A stretch of DNA of 64,000 bases, from positions 62,001 to 126,000 of the forward strand of contig NZ_CADIJP010000005.1 of NCBI RefSeq assembly GCF_902859725.1, in the 5' to 3' direction. The stretch is from Achromobacter mucicolens (lineage in GTDB: Bacteria; Pseudomonadota; Gammaproteobacteria; Burkholderiales; Burkholderiaceae_B). The notes beneath the pieces are model-generated. The model did not search any database. It was given only the letters and a program-made list of their open reading frames with translations, and had not been told where the DNA came from. A program made the position numbers and the translations under genes. Shown here in pieces: positions 52,917-62,219 of the stretch. Each line of letters begins with the position of its first letter. The first letter of the stretch is position 1.

Positions 52917-52939
52917 GCCGGGGGCTTGAAGCCCCCGGC
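52917..52939 (-). terminator. Strong hairpin downstream of the EAL-like gene
   Basis: GCCGGGGGCT / AGCCCCCGGC, a perfect 10-bp stem with a 3-base loop, 25 bases after the EAL-like stop. On the minus strand it is followed by GGATCCGATTAAAATCC, not a clean T-run, so termination is probable but not certain. Confidence 0.5.
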
Positions 52940-52964
52940 CCTACGGCGGGGACGTGTGGAGTAA

Positions 52965-53732
52965 CTATGTCCCCAATTGGAATTCACGCCAGTTGGAACC
53001 GGCGCTGGTCAGCCAATCCTGCACGTACTGCAGGCTGAGCGCGATGGATAGCACCTCTCCCTGGAACAACACGTCGGGCTGCGCGCGTAGCCAGTTGAAG
53101 TCTTCGATTCTGCGGATATCTTGCGCCAGGACCTTCAGGCCTTGGCGGGACGCTTGCCCAAGCAGGCTGAAAAAACGCTCTTGGAGGGGACGGCGGGTGC
53201 AGATGCCTTCGGGTATGCCGACGCGCAGCCCCGTGGCGCGAAGCGTGCCGAACGATGCTTGCGCCGAGGGCAGCAAACGCACCCGCAGTGCGGGCCGCAG
53301 TTCCTGGTAACCATGAAAAAGCGTGGCGCCGTGTGCCAGGCGGTCGCTAAGGGGAACGTTGTACGTGACTTTGCCGCACGGGTAGATGGGCAGGCTGGGA
53401 TGCGACGCTTGTGGAGTTTCGCGCAGTTGATCGCCCGCGACGGCGCCAATGCGCAGGTCCTCGCATAGCTGCCGGGGCAGCAAAATTTCCGAGTTGACGT
53501 TCAGCGGATGGTCGATCGACAGCGGCGCCATGCATCCTGCCGCCCGGAAGACTCGCCCTGCGCGGCGCAGGGCGTCGGCCGAGGCGGCGTTGGCAAGCAG
53601 CGCGGGACCGTGCCAGCTTTGGCCGCCGACCAGCGCCATTTCGCGAACGACGCCTTTGGCGTCCAGGACAGGTTGGATACGTAAAGGCTCGCTGACGAGG
53701 GTGGCGGATTCGGCCAGGTTGATAGCGTTCAT
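52965..53732 (-). CDS. Degenerate EAL-domain protein
   Basis: 255 residues. The C-terminal half keeps the skeleton of an EAL domain (ALRVRLLPSAQASFGTL, then RQGLKVLAQDIRRIEDFNWL and DVLFQGEVLSIAL, compare AEGVET...QGxxxS), but the EAL signature itself, the DDFG metal motif and the substrate lysine are not visible, so c-di-GMP hydrolysis is unlikely. It resembles in position and size BvgR of Bordetella, an EAL-like regulator beside a hybrid-kinase locus. Divergent from the kinase cluster, so likely part of that circuit. Family call moderate. Confidence 0.5.
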   Translation of the reverse strand: MNAINLAESATLVSEPLRIQPVLDAKGVVREMALVGGQSWHGPALLANAASADALRRAGRVFRAAGCMAPLSIDHPLNVNSEILLPRQLCEDLRIGAVAGDQLRETPQASHPSLPIYPCGKVTYNVPLSDRLAHGATLFHGYQELRPALRVRLLPSAQASFGTLRATGLRVGIPEGICTRRPLQERFFSLLGQASRQGLKVLAQDIRRIEDFNWLRAQPDVLFQGEVLSIALSLQYVQDWLTSAGSNWREFQLGT

Positions 53733-53868
53733 AAGTCGATGAGTCTATGGATGGCAAATTCATAAACCAATCGAAAAAGTACGATTCAGGCGGCGATTGC
53801 GCCCGGGGTTGGCGCATTTTCAAAATATTCTTATATCCGCCGTTTAGCGCGATGCCTACGATGGCCGC

Positions 53869-56709
53869 ATGCCAATCAAGGATCCAAAGACCCCCGCGCC
53901 AGACGTCCAGCCAGTCCCCCGAGCTCCCACGCTGCTCTTGCATCTCTTCGCCGCTGCGCTGCTGGCCTGCATCGCGGCGGCGGCCGTATTTCTGCTGTAC
54001 TGGTCTTTTACCAGCACCGCTTCCACGTACCGCCGGCAAATGAACGCCGCCGCGTACAACGCGCAGATCTTCTTCGACCAGCGCGAGTCGCTGCTCCGGT
54101 CGCTGGCATCCAGCCTGGTGCGCAACACCGATGCCGCGCCCGCCTCCGACACCCCATCGCACTTCGGCAACACGGGTCAGATCAAGGTGTTTCCGCTACA
54201 CGAAGACCCGAACGTCTACGATTGGGCGCTGATCCTCACGCCCCGCGTCCTTGACGACGTCGCCTTCGCGCATACCCGTCTGCTGTTCACCTCCGGCCGC
54301 AGCGGCCAGACCACGTACGTCGCGCCGCGCCCTCCCCGCCCCCCGGCGCGCGGGCCTGCCCGCATCCCCCAGCTGGGCGCCGACGAACAATCCTGGATCG
54401 CGCGGGCGCTGGCGGCGGCCGATCCCGGCGCGGCGCACGACCGGCGCACGGCCATCACCTGGTTGAAGCCATCCACGCACAACGCCAACCCGCTCTACCT
54501 GTACACCCCCATCGACCCCAACACGCCGCGCGCCGGATGGATCGGCCTGGAGCTCGGCGACCTCGACGAGGCCATCGACCTGTCCTCGCTTCGCGGGGGC
54601 AACTACATCCTGCACGACCAGCACGACGCGCCCGTCCTGCACAGCCCCGCCGACCCGCAGGTGCTGGCGGGCCTTAGCCGTTACGGCGGCCGGGAAGACG
54701 CATTCGGCTGGTGGGGGCCGGGTCTGTTGCCCCGCTTCGTCGTGCTCAGCAAATCCGTGGGTGAAGCGGGCTGGCGGCTTGTCTACTACACGCCCATCAG
54801 CCGCATCCTCGGCGACATGGCGTTCGCCATCCAGGCAATACTTGGCGGCGCCTGTCTGCTCTTTGCGGCCGTCATTTTCGGCATCCGCCACATCCGCAAG
54901 AAACTGGTCGCCCCGGCCCTGCGGCAGTACGAAGCCCTTGCCGATAGCGTATCCCTGAATCGCAAGCTGGTCGAAGTCGCACCCGTCGGACTATGCCTGT
55001 TGCGCCGCGCCGATGGCAGACCGCTGCTGGCGAACGAACTTGCCAAGGACTGGCTGCTGGGCGATGCCGAGCTGCTGTCCCGGCTGATCTCAGAAAACGA
55101 CTTCAGCGCAGACCGCGAATACGTCCTGAATGACGGGCGATGCCTGTACCTGACGTTCGCGCCAATCACTTATCACGCCGAGGACGTCATCCTCTGCGGC
55201 ATCAACGATGTCACCGCATTCAAGCGGGTCGAGCAGTCCATCACCCAGGCCAAGCTGCACGCGGACGCCGCCAATCACGCCAAGACGGTGTTCCTGACCA
55301 CCATGAGCCACGAGATCCGAACGCCCCTGTTCGGCATTCTCGGCACCCTCGAACTGCTGGGCCTGACCGCCATGGACAGCCAGCAGCAGCAATACCTGGA
55401 AACGATGCAGCAGTCCTCGGCAAGCCTGCTGAGCTCCATCAACGACACGCTCGACCTGTCGCGCATCGAGGCAGGCTACCTGACGCTGGAAACCGCGGAA
55501 TTCTCGCCCGTTCAGATGCTGGACAGTGTCATCGGCACCTACGGGGCGCGCGCCGAAGCCAAGGGTCTGCACCTGTATGCTCTGGCCGACGTGACATCGC
55601 CGCCGCTGGTCCTGGGCGACGCGATGCGCGTACGCCAAATCCTGAACAACCTCGTCAACAACGCCATCAAGTACACCAGTTCGGGTCAGGTGGTGTTGCG
55701 CCTTCAGACGCTCAGTCAGGACGCGCATTGTGCGACCCTGAAGTTCCAGGTGGCCGATACCGGCATGGGCATCTCTGCAAAGCACCACGCGCGGCTCTTC
55801 GAACCCTACTTCCGCGCCGAAGGCGGACCCAACCAGAACGTACCCGGCACCGGCCTTGGGCTTGCCATATGCCGGCGGCTGTCAGAGATGATGAACGGCA
55901 CGCTCAGCGCCGTCAGCGAGCCAGGCCTGGGCACCAGCATGTCGCTCGTCCTGACGCTTCCGCGCGCCGGCGGCGCGCAAGCGGAAATGGGCGTCCGGCT
56001 GGACCCCCGGCCCGTATTCGTGCGGGGCGCCAACAACGAGGTGGTCACCAATCTGTGCCAGTGGCTGCGGCATTGCGGCGCCCTGGCCATGCCGTACAAG
56101 GACGCGCTGCATGGCCGGCGCGAAGGCAGCGTCCTGGTGGAAACATGGTCCCGGGACTTCATTCCCGCGGCCTGGCGCGGAGCCCGGGTCATTGCGCATC
56201 CGCCGGGCATCAAGCCGCAGCCGACCATCAACAGCTGGACCGCCGACAGTCATAGTCTGGCCAGCATCGTCGGCGCCGTCCGCCTTGCACAGGACAGCGC
56301 CGCCACGAAGGCGCCTGCTGCCCCCCCGGCATCCTGCGATTCGCTCGACATGCACCTGCTGGTCGTCGAGGACAACCCGGTCAGCCGGCAGATCCTTCGA
56401 GAACAGCTGGAACACCTGGGCTGCACCGTCGTCCTGGCGACAGACGGCAACGATGCATTGGCGCTGCCCGAACTTGCTGATTTCGACGCCATCCTGACGG
56501 ACCTGCAGATGCCTGAACTGGACGGCTACGCCCTCACCCGCACGCTGCGCAGCCAGGGCTACACCCGGCCGATCGTGGGAATCACCGCCAGCGCATTCAC
56601 CGAAGACCTGCGGCGCAGCGCTGAAGCCGGCATGACGACCGTGCTGCTCAAGCCGCTGCCCATCTCGGCGCTGTGCAAGGCGTTGATGACCCTGAAGGAA
56701 GCCGCATGA
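53869..56709 (+). CDS. Hybrid sensor histidine kinase (RcsC/RocS-like), no Hpt
   Basis: 946 residues. TM helix at about 25-48, a periplasmic sensor of some 280 residues, second TM (AIQAILGGACLLFAAVIFGI), a PAS-like segment (VEVAPVGLCLLRRADGRPLL), HisKA with TTMSHEIRTPLFGIL, HATPase with NNLVNNAIKYT, DTGMGIS and GTGLGLAI, an ABL-like connector (about 690-790), and a REC domain with DNPVSRQILREQ and phospho-Asp in AILTDLQMPELDG. It ends without an Hpt domain. Overlaps the rocR-like gene by 4 bases. It needs a separate Hpt, probably that of the second kinase. Confidence 0.9.
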   Translation: MPIKDPKTPAPDVQPVPRAPTLLLHLFAAALLACIAAAAVFLLYWSFTSTASTYRRQMNAAAYNAQIFFDQRESLLRSLASSLVRNTDAAPASDTPSHFGNTGQIKVFPLHEDPNVYDWALILTPRVLDDVAFAHTRLLFTSGRSGQTTYVAPRPPRPPARGPARIPQLGADEQSWIARALAAADPGAAHDRRTAITWLKPSTHNANPLYLYTPIDPNTPRAGWIGLELGDLDEAIDLSSLRGGNYILHDQHDAPVLHSPADPQVLAGLSRYGGREDAFGWWGPGLLPRFVVLSKSVGEAGWRLVYYTPISRILGDMAFAIQAILGGACLLFAAVIFGIRHIRKKLVAPALRQYEALADSVSLNRKLVEVAPVGLCLLRRADGRPLLANELAKDWLLGDAELLSRLISENDFSADREYVLNDGRCLYLTFAPITYHAEDVILCGINDVTAFKRVEQSITQAKLHADAANHAKTVFLTTMSHEIRTPLFGILGTLELLGLTAMDSQQQQYLETMQQSSASLLSSINDTLDLSRIEAGYLTLETAEFSPVQMLDSVIGTYGARAEAKGLHLYALADVTSPPLVLGDAMRVRQILNNLVNNAIKYTSSGQVVLRLQTLSQDAHCATLKFQVADTGMGISAKHHARLFEPYFRAEGGPNQNVPGTGLGLAICRRLSEMMNGTLSAVSEPGLGTSMSLVLTLPRAGGAQAEMGVRLDPRPVFVRGANNEVVTNLCQWLRHCGALAMPYKDALHGRREGSVLVETWSRDFIPAAWRGARVIAHPPGIKPQPTINSWTADSHSLASIVGAVRLAQDSAATKAPAAPPASCDSLDMHLLVVEDNPVSRQILREQLEHLGCTVVLATDGNDALALPELADFDAILTDLQMPELDGYALTRTLRSQGYTRPIVGITASAFTEDLRRSAEAGMTTVLLKPLPISALCKALMTLKEAA

Positions 56710-57920
56710 CCAAAACGCTGTCCGAGTACAGGGTCCTGATCGTGGACGACCATCCGCTGCAATGCGTCCATCTGGCAGATCAGCTGGCAGCGGCCGGATT
56801 CGGGCGGGCAGACGTGGCATCGTGTGCCGAGACCGCCCTGGCCAAGACCGAGCTGCAGGCGTACCACCTAGTCCTGATCGACCTGAACATGGCCGGCATG
56901 GATGGCGTGCAATTCATAGACCGGCTCGCCAGGCAGCGCCGCTCGCCGGCGCTGGCAATCGTATCGGCCTGCCTGCGGCGCATCATCGAAAGCGTCGCCT
57001 TGATGGCACGGGAAAAGGGTCTGGACGTGCTGGGCACCTTTTCCAAGCCTTTCACCGTGCAGGACGCCAGCCAATTGGCCAGCCAACTGTGCCGGGGCCG
57101 TCAGCAGTCAATGCCGGGCCCCGGGACCGGGCCCGCCACGGACCGCACTGCCCTGGAACACGCGCTGCACCACGGACAGTTGCAGGCCTGGTTTCAGCCC
57201 AAGCAGTCGCTGGCCACCGGGCGCTTCGTCGGGGCCGAGGCGCTGGCGCGATGGCTGCACCCCGAACTGGGATGCCTGCCGCCTGGCGCCTTTCTTCCCG
57301 CCATCCGCCGCCTGGGGCTGGACAAGGCGCTGCTGCGGCAAATCCTGCAAGACTCGCTGCGCGGGCACTTGCAGTGGGGGCAGCAAGGCTTTCGCGTCCC
57401 GGTCTCGGTCAACCTGCCCACGCAGTTCCTGGACGATCCGGATCTACCCGACGAACTAGAGGAAATGGTGTTGACCCGCGGGGTGGCGCCGTCGGAAGTC
57501 ACATTCGAATTGCTCGAGGACGAGACAACGACGGCACAAGGCCAATACTATATGGGCGCCAGCCGGTTACGCCTGAAAGGTTTCGGGTTGGCACAAGACG
57601 ACTTTGGCCGAGGTTACAGCTCCATGTACAGCCTGATTTCGACCCCGTTCACTGAACTGAAGATCGATCGCGCCTTTGTCAGCGGCGCCGCCAGCGACGA
57701 AAGCCAGGCGGCGGCCCTCAGGTCGTCCGTGCAGTTGGGCCGGCAATTGGGGCTTCAGGTCACGGCCGAGGGCGTCGAAACGACGTCTGACCTCGAGTTC
57801 CTGCGCCAGATCGGTTGCCACTGCGCCCAAGGATTCCTCATTTCGGCCGCGGTGGACACCGACGGCTTCAGCCAGCTTCTCGCCCGAGAGCGGCGGGCCA
57901 TGACTCCGCCCGCGCGGTAA
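56706..57920 (+). CDS. REC-EAL response regulator, RocR-like c-di-GMP phosphodiesterase
   Basis: 404 residues. REC: VLIVDDHPLQCVHLADQLAA, phospho-Asp in LVLIDLNMAGMDG, Lys in TFSKPFT. EAL domain with all key residues visible: FQPKQSLATG, GAEALARW, VSVNLPTQFL (Asn), ELLEDE (Glu), AQDDFGRGYSS, LKIDRAFV (Lys), TAEGVET and QGFLIS. Likely an active phosphodiesterase degrading c-di-GMP to pGpG. In Pseudomonas RocR opposes RocA output in the Roc/Sad system. ATG 56706 overlaps the upstream kinase stop (ATGA). The second kinase follows after 8 bases. Confidence 0.9.
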   Translation: MTKTLSEYRVLIVDDHPLQCVHLADQLAAAGFGRADVASCAETALAKTELQAYHLVLIDLNMAGMDGVQFIDRLARQRRSPALAIVSACLRRIIESVALMAREKGLDVLGTFSKPFTVQDASQLASQLCRGRQQSMPGPGTGPATDRTALEHALHHGQLQAWFQPKQSLATGRFVGAEALARWLHPELGCLPPGAFLPAIRRLGLDKALLRQILQDSLRGHLQWGQQGFRVPVSVNLPTQFLDDPDLPDELEEMVLTRGVAPSEVTFELLEDETTTAQGQYYMGASRLRLKGFGLAQDDFGRGYSSMYSLISTPFTELKIDRAFVSGAASDESQAAALRSSVQLGRQLGLQVTAEGVETTSDLEFLRQIGCHCAQGFLISAAVDTDGFSQLLARERRAMTPPAR

Positions 57921-57928
57921 GGCCGACC

Positions 57929-60900
57929 ATGCGTAAGCCGGACACCCCGTTTGCCCGAATCACCCGTACCTCGCGCTGGTTGAACTTCGCCCTCTTCGGC
58001 ATCCTTCCCTTCGCGCTGATCCTGATCGGCGCGCTCTATTGGGGTTTGAATCGCATCGTCGACCAGGAGCGTGACCGCCTGAAGCTCGACTTCTCCATAC
58101 TGGTCGGCTACATCCAGGCGCAGGAGCAATTCCTGGGCAGGCTGCGCGCGCATAACGCATCCCTTCCCGAAGAAAGCCTGTCGACGACCATCAATCTGCA
58201 CGCGACCGAGGTGCCGGAACGCTTCGGCATGCAGATCTTCGAAGGCCAGCACACCTATGCGGAAATGGCGTTTTCGCTAGCGTGCGAGCAGGCCACGGAC
58301 TGTCCCACGGCGGGCCGCCGGCTCGCCAACCTGGGCGAATTCCTGGCCGACTTCTACTCCAGCTTCTGGGCTGCATCCTACTACCCGGCTTCGACGGTCT
58401 TTCTGGTCAACCAGGCGGACAGCATCAGCATGAGCGTGCCTGCCGTGGATGCCGTGTCGGGGTATGACCGGCTGAGCGCCACCGCATTCCTGGCGGTGAC
58501 GGACGCGGTCAGGACGGAATTACGCCGCCTGCAAACAGTGCGACAACGCCTTATCGACCAGGACCTTCCCAGCCACCGCGAACTGCCAGGAACCGGCCGC
58601 GTGCACTGGTTCCGCTCGGAAGCGCTGTCCGGCAGCATGCTGGGCATCATTTATGCCGACATGCCGCAGTCGGTCTGGTCCACGGCACAAGGCAGGACGT
58701 CGGCTGTGTACGCCACCACGCAATTCAACCACCAGCGGATCAACATCTTTGAAAAGACGCTGCGCAAGCCGCTGCATGGCGGATTCTGGCTGACCCACCG
58801 CGATGAAGGCCTGCTGCTGGGCGAGGCGCCGGGCCCGGCGGCGTCCAGGGATGGTCTCGAATACACAGCGGACGGCATCGTGCTGCGCGTCACGGATCCT
58901 TCCGGCGTGTGGACGGGCACGTACCGCATCAGCTATGGCGCGTTTTTCCAGGACAACCTGTGGCTGCCGGCCATCGCGGGCCTGCTGCTCCTGCTCAGTC
59001 TTGGCGCCGGCATCGTGTCCTCGCGCTGGTACAGCCGTCATGTCATTACGCCAGCGTCCAATGCGCAGCGCGACATCGTCGAAAAGGAAGAATTCAGCCG
59101 TACATTGATTGAAACCGCACCCGTGGCGCTGTGCGTGCTGGCGCGGCCGATGGGACAAGTGGTGTTCGGCAATAGTCTCGCGCTTCAATGGCTGGGCGCC
59201 GAGGCCGGTCGCGAACTGGACAATTCACCCAAGACCAACCTCTTCCTGCGGCAGGTCCTGGGCGCGACGGGACCGGGCACCATTGCCAGTTTCGAGGCCA
59301 CCGACGGACGTCCGTTGTACGTCGCCTACGCACCCACGCGCTACAACAACCAGGACGTCGTGCTGTGCGCTTTTTCCGACATCAGCGCCCGGGCCGTCAT
59401 CGAGCAGGCCCTGACGGAGGCCAAGCGCGAGGCGGACAAGGCCAACGAAGCCAAATCGACCTTTCTGGCCACGATGAGCCACGAGATCCGCACGCCGCTG
59501 TATGGCGTGCTGGGCACATTGCAACTCATGAGCCTTACCGCGCTGGACGAGGAACAGCGGCAGCACCTGGAGCGCATGCAAAGCTCGTCCGCAATCCTGC
59601 TGCAGCTCATCAGCGATGTCCTGGACATCACCAAGATCGAAGCCGGGCAGCTCGCGCTGGAGTATTCGGACTTCAATCCGCGCGAACTGGTCGAGGAATG
59701 CACCAATGCCTACGCGGCGATGGCCGAACAGAAGGGGCTGCTGCTGTTTTGCTGTGTGGACGTTGACGTGCCCGACTGGATGACAGGCGACCCCGTGCGC
59801 ATCCGCCAGATCCTTAGCAACCTGCTCAGCAACGCCATCAAGTTCAGCGACTCCGGACACGTGATCGTCCGCCTGACGGTGGGTCAAGTGCTGGACGGCA
59901 AGACGCATCTGCGGCTGCAAGTGGTCGACACGGGCATCGGAATCCCCAAGGAGGGCCAGGCGCAACTGTTCGTTCCCTTCTATCAGATCGACAGCGGTTC
60001 GCACACGGTGCGCGGCGCCGGCATCGGCCTGTCGATATGCGCGCGGCTGGCCGGTCTGATGGGCACCAGCATCCGCGTCACCAGCGAACTTGGCCTGGGC
60101 AGCAGCTTTTCGCTGGACCTGCCTTTGTCTGTAGCCGCCGGTCAGGCGGCCAGCCCGCCCGACCTAAGCGGCATGAACGTGTACGTTCGCAGCCCGCATC
60201 ACGAACTGTCCGACAACGTCTGCCAATGGCTCAAGCGCTGGGGCGCCGTGGCGGCTCCCATGAGCGCTCCCCTGCCCGCCGGCACGCCGGACGACATCCT
60301 GGTCGACGTGCTTTACACCGGAGGCGCCGACCTGACGGACTGGCCCGGCCACCATGTGCTGGCCTGCGCAAGCGGCAAGCCGCCCACCGCGCGGACCGTC
60401 AAGGTGATCGCCAGCGTCGAGCACATTGCCGCCGGCATGTTGGCGGCGGTTCGCGGTGAAGTCGCCTTGCCCGGGGACGCCGACAGCGGCGCGTGTAGCC
60501 CGCTGGGATTGTCCATTCTCGTCGCCGAAGACAACCCGATCAACCAGGCAACCCTGCAACATCAGCTGGAGCAGCTTGGCTGCGAGGTCACACTGGCGTC
60601 CGACGGCGCCGAGGCGCTGATGCTGTGGGGGCTTGCCCGCTACGACGTCGTGCTGACCGACGTGAACATGCCGCGCATGAATGGCTATGAACTCGTCCAG
60701 GCGTTGCGGGCCCAGGGCGCCACGGTTCCCGTCATCGGCGTGACCGCCAATGCCATGCGCGAAGAAGAGGAACGGTGCCTCGCGGCTGGCATGACGTCGT
60801 GGCTCGTCAAGCCCATCAGCCTTTCCACCCTTAGGCGGCATCTGCAGGGAAGCGGCGCGCAGCCGGCCGACGCGGCCGAAGCCGCGGCGCGGCCGCGCGC

Positions 60901-61198
60901 GACGCGCCAATCCGAACCCGAGCCTGCAGTGCCGGAAAAGTACCGCGCATTGTTCATCAGCACGATGGAAGCGGACGTCACGCAGATGGTGCGGGCCCTT
61001 GAAATCAACGACCAGCGTCTGCTTGGCCGCACATTGCACCGCATGCGAGGCGCGCTGAGCGTCATGCAGATGACGGCGATCACGGAACGGCTGGAGGCGC
61101 TGGAAGACTTGCTGCGCGGCACGGGTCTGGATGCCGTGGCGCAGGCCGAGGGTCACGCGGTGGTGCAACTGCTGCGCAACACCTTGGCGGAAATCTAG
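57929..61198 (+). CDS. Hybrid sensor histidine kinase with REC and Hpt domains (RocS/RcsC-like)
   Basis: 1089 residues. TM at about 15-38 (FALFGILPFALILIGALYWG), a periplasmic sensor of about 310 residues, second TM (LPAIAGLLLLLSLGAGIVS), a PAS-like domain, HisKA ATMSHEIRTPLYGVL, HATPase (SNLLSNAIKFS, DTGIGIP, GAGIGLSI), ABL-like connector, REC with EDNPINQATLQHQ and phospho-Asp in VVLTDVNMPRMNG, and a C-terminal Hpt with TLHRMRGALSVM. The upstream kinase is a paralogue through the whole catalytic part, but their sensors differ. ATG 57929; the long frame upstream is rejected. Confidence 0.9.
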   Translation: MRKPDTPFARITRTSRWLNFALFGILPFALILIGALYWGLNRIVDQERDRLKLDFSILVGYIQAQEQFLGRLRAHNASLPEESLSTTINLHATEVPERFGMQIFEGQHTYAEMAFSLACEQATDCPTAGRRLANLGEFLADFYSSFWAASYYPASTVFLVNQADSISMSVPAVDAVSGYDRLSATAFLAVTDAVRTELRRLQTVRQRLIDQDLPSHRELPGTGRVHWFRSEALSGSMLGIIYADMPQSVWSTAQGRTSAVYATTQFNHQRINIFEKTLRKPLHGGFWLTHRDEGLLLGEAPGPAASRDGLEYTADGIVLRVTDPSGVWTGTYRISYGAFFQDNLWLPAIAGLLLLLSLGAGIVSSRWYSRHVITPASNAQRDIVEKEEFSRTLIETAPVALCVLARPMGQVVFGNSLALQWLGAEAGRELDNSPKTNLFLRQVLGATGPGTIASFEATDGRPLYVAYAPTRYNNQDVVLCAFSDISARAVIEQALTEAKREADKANEAKSTFLATMSHEIRTPLYGVLGTLQLMSLTALDEEQRQHLERMQSSSAILLQLISDVLDITKIEAGQLALEYSDFNPRELVEECTNAYAAMAEQKGLLLFCCVDVDVPDWMTGDPVRIRQILSNLLSNAIKFSDSGHVIVRLTVGQVLDGKTHLRLQVVDTGIGIPKEGQAQLFVPFYQIDSGSHTVRGAGIGLSICARLAGLMGTSIRVTSELGLGSSFSLDLPLSVAAGQAASPPDLSGMNVYVRSPHHELSDNVCQWLKRWGAVAAPMSAPLPAGTPDDILVDVLYTGGADLTDWPGHHVLACASGKPPTARTVKVIASVEHIAAGMLAAVRGEVALPGDADSGACSPLGLSILVAEDNPINQATLQHQLEQLGCEVTLASDGAEALMLWGLARYDVVLTDVNMPRMNGYELVQALRAQGATVPVIGVTANAMREEEERCLAAGMTSWLVKPISLSTLRRHLQGSGAQPADAAEAAARPRATRQSEPEPAVPEKYRALFISTMEADVTQMVRALEINDQRLLGRTLHRMRGALSVMQMTAITERLEALEDLLRGTGLDAVAQAEGHAVVQLLRNTLAEI

Positions 61199-61521
61199 CC
61201 TTCATTCCGTCCGCTTATGGGCCTTGCGCCGGCTTGCTTTCGAAGCTTATCGATGTATCGGTTGATGTTCCGGAGGTAGATTCAGCGGCTTTATCTCTTT
61301 CCCCGCCCGCCTGCCTGACGCCCATTCAGCCTGCAGCCCAACCGCTTCTGCTCGCCTTCTCAGTGGAGTTTGAACATAAAATGGTCACCGACGGAAGTAT
61401 CGAAAATCCTGGCGCCCTTAGCCTGGTGGGGCCAGCCAAGGAACGGCTTCCCCCTGCGGCATCGCAAGCCGGACACGAGGAATCACCAGGTGCATTCGAA
61501 CATCAACGCGATGGCGGATCC
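61199..61521. other. Intergenic region between the hybrid kinase and the RcsB-like regulator
   Basis: 323 bases. No separate gene is seen. The frame of the RcsB-like regulator is open through most of it, and an ATG at 61381 could add 47 residues, but the family starts near 61522. A TTGAAC / TAAAAT pair near 61370 is too close to be a promoter. This is probably the regulator's own promoter region. Confidence 0.4.
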
Positions 61522-62190
61522 ATGATGAAGCTTTCGTCTGACCAGGATGTGCGAATCATCGTCGCCGACGATCATCCCATCATTTCTCTTGCGCTTGCGG
61601 ATTCCCTGAACGAGGTGCCCGGTTTCACGGTCGTCGCCACCGCGCGCTCGGGACTCGAACTGGTCACTGCGGTGCAGGACCATCCCTGCCATCTCATCGT
61701 CACCGACTTTTCAATGGCAGCCCGGTCCGGCGATGAAGACGGATTGCGGCTCATCGAACGTCTGCAACGCCTGTTTCCGGAAATCCCCATCGTCGTCTTC
61801 ACGATGCTGTCCAACAGCGGCATCCTGAACCAGCTTCGCCAGGTGGGCGTAACGGGCATCGTCAGCAAGGAAGAACCCATCGACGAGCTGGTGTCGATAT
61901 GCATCCGCGCGCTGACTGAAAGCGGCCCCATCCTGTCCAACAGCATCGGCCAGCGGCTCAGCCAGAATGACGTGACGATGGGACGCGCCGGCAGAACAAA
62001 AGGGCTATCGCCCAAAGAGCTTGAAGTGGTCCGAATGTTTGCGCAAGGCCTGTCCGTGACAGAGATCGCAAAGCGCCTTCACCGGTCGGTAGCCACCATC
62101 GGCACGCAAAAGCAATCGGCCATGCGCAAGCTGAACATCGAGACCAACGCCGAACTGCTCAGGTACGCGGACGAACAAGGGTTCTCTTGA
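61522..62190 (+). CDS. LuxR-type response regulator, RcsB/RocA-like
   Basis: 222 residues. REC: VRIIVADDHPIISLALADSL, phospho-Asp in LIVTDFSMAARSGDEDGLRL, and SKEEP; then HTH LSPKELEVVRMFAQGLSVTE followed by IAKRLHRSVATIGTQKQSAM. Sequence and loop spacing match RcsB closely (RcsB: LITDLSMPGDKYGDG, IAKKLNRSIKTISSQKKSAM). Likely the DNA-binding output of the two hybrid kinases, controlling fimbriae, adhesion or virulence genes. Two overlapping ATGs (61522, 61525) are possible; no strong ribosome site. Confidence 0.88.
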   Translation: MMKLSSDQDVRIIVADDHPIISLALADSLNEVPGFTVVATARSGLELVTAVQDHPCHLIVTDFSMAARSGDEDGLRLIERLQRLFPEIPIVVFTMLSNSGILNQLRQVGVTGIVSKEEPIDELVSICIRALTESGPILSNSIGQRLSQNDVTMGRAGRTKGLSPKELEVVRMFAQGLSVTEIAKRLHRSVATIGTQKQSAMRKLNIETNAELLRYADEQGFS

Positions 62191-62219
62191 TGTAGTCGCG
62201 TCAAGCGGTGCGCCATGAA

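Noticed and set aside
61234-61521. N-terminal extension of the RcsB-like regulator
   Set aside because: The family begins at the REC domain; the extension lacks family similarity, though ATG 61381 remains a possible start.
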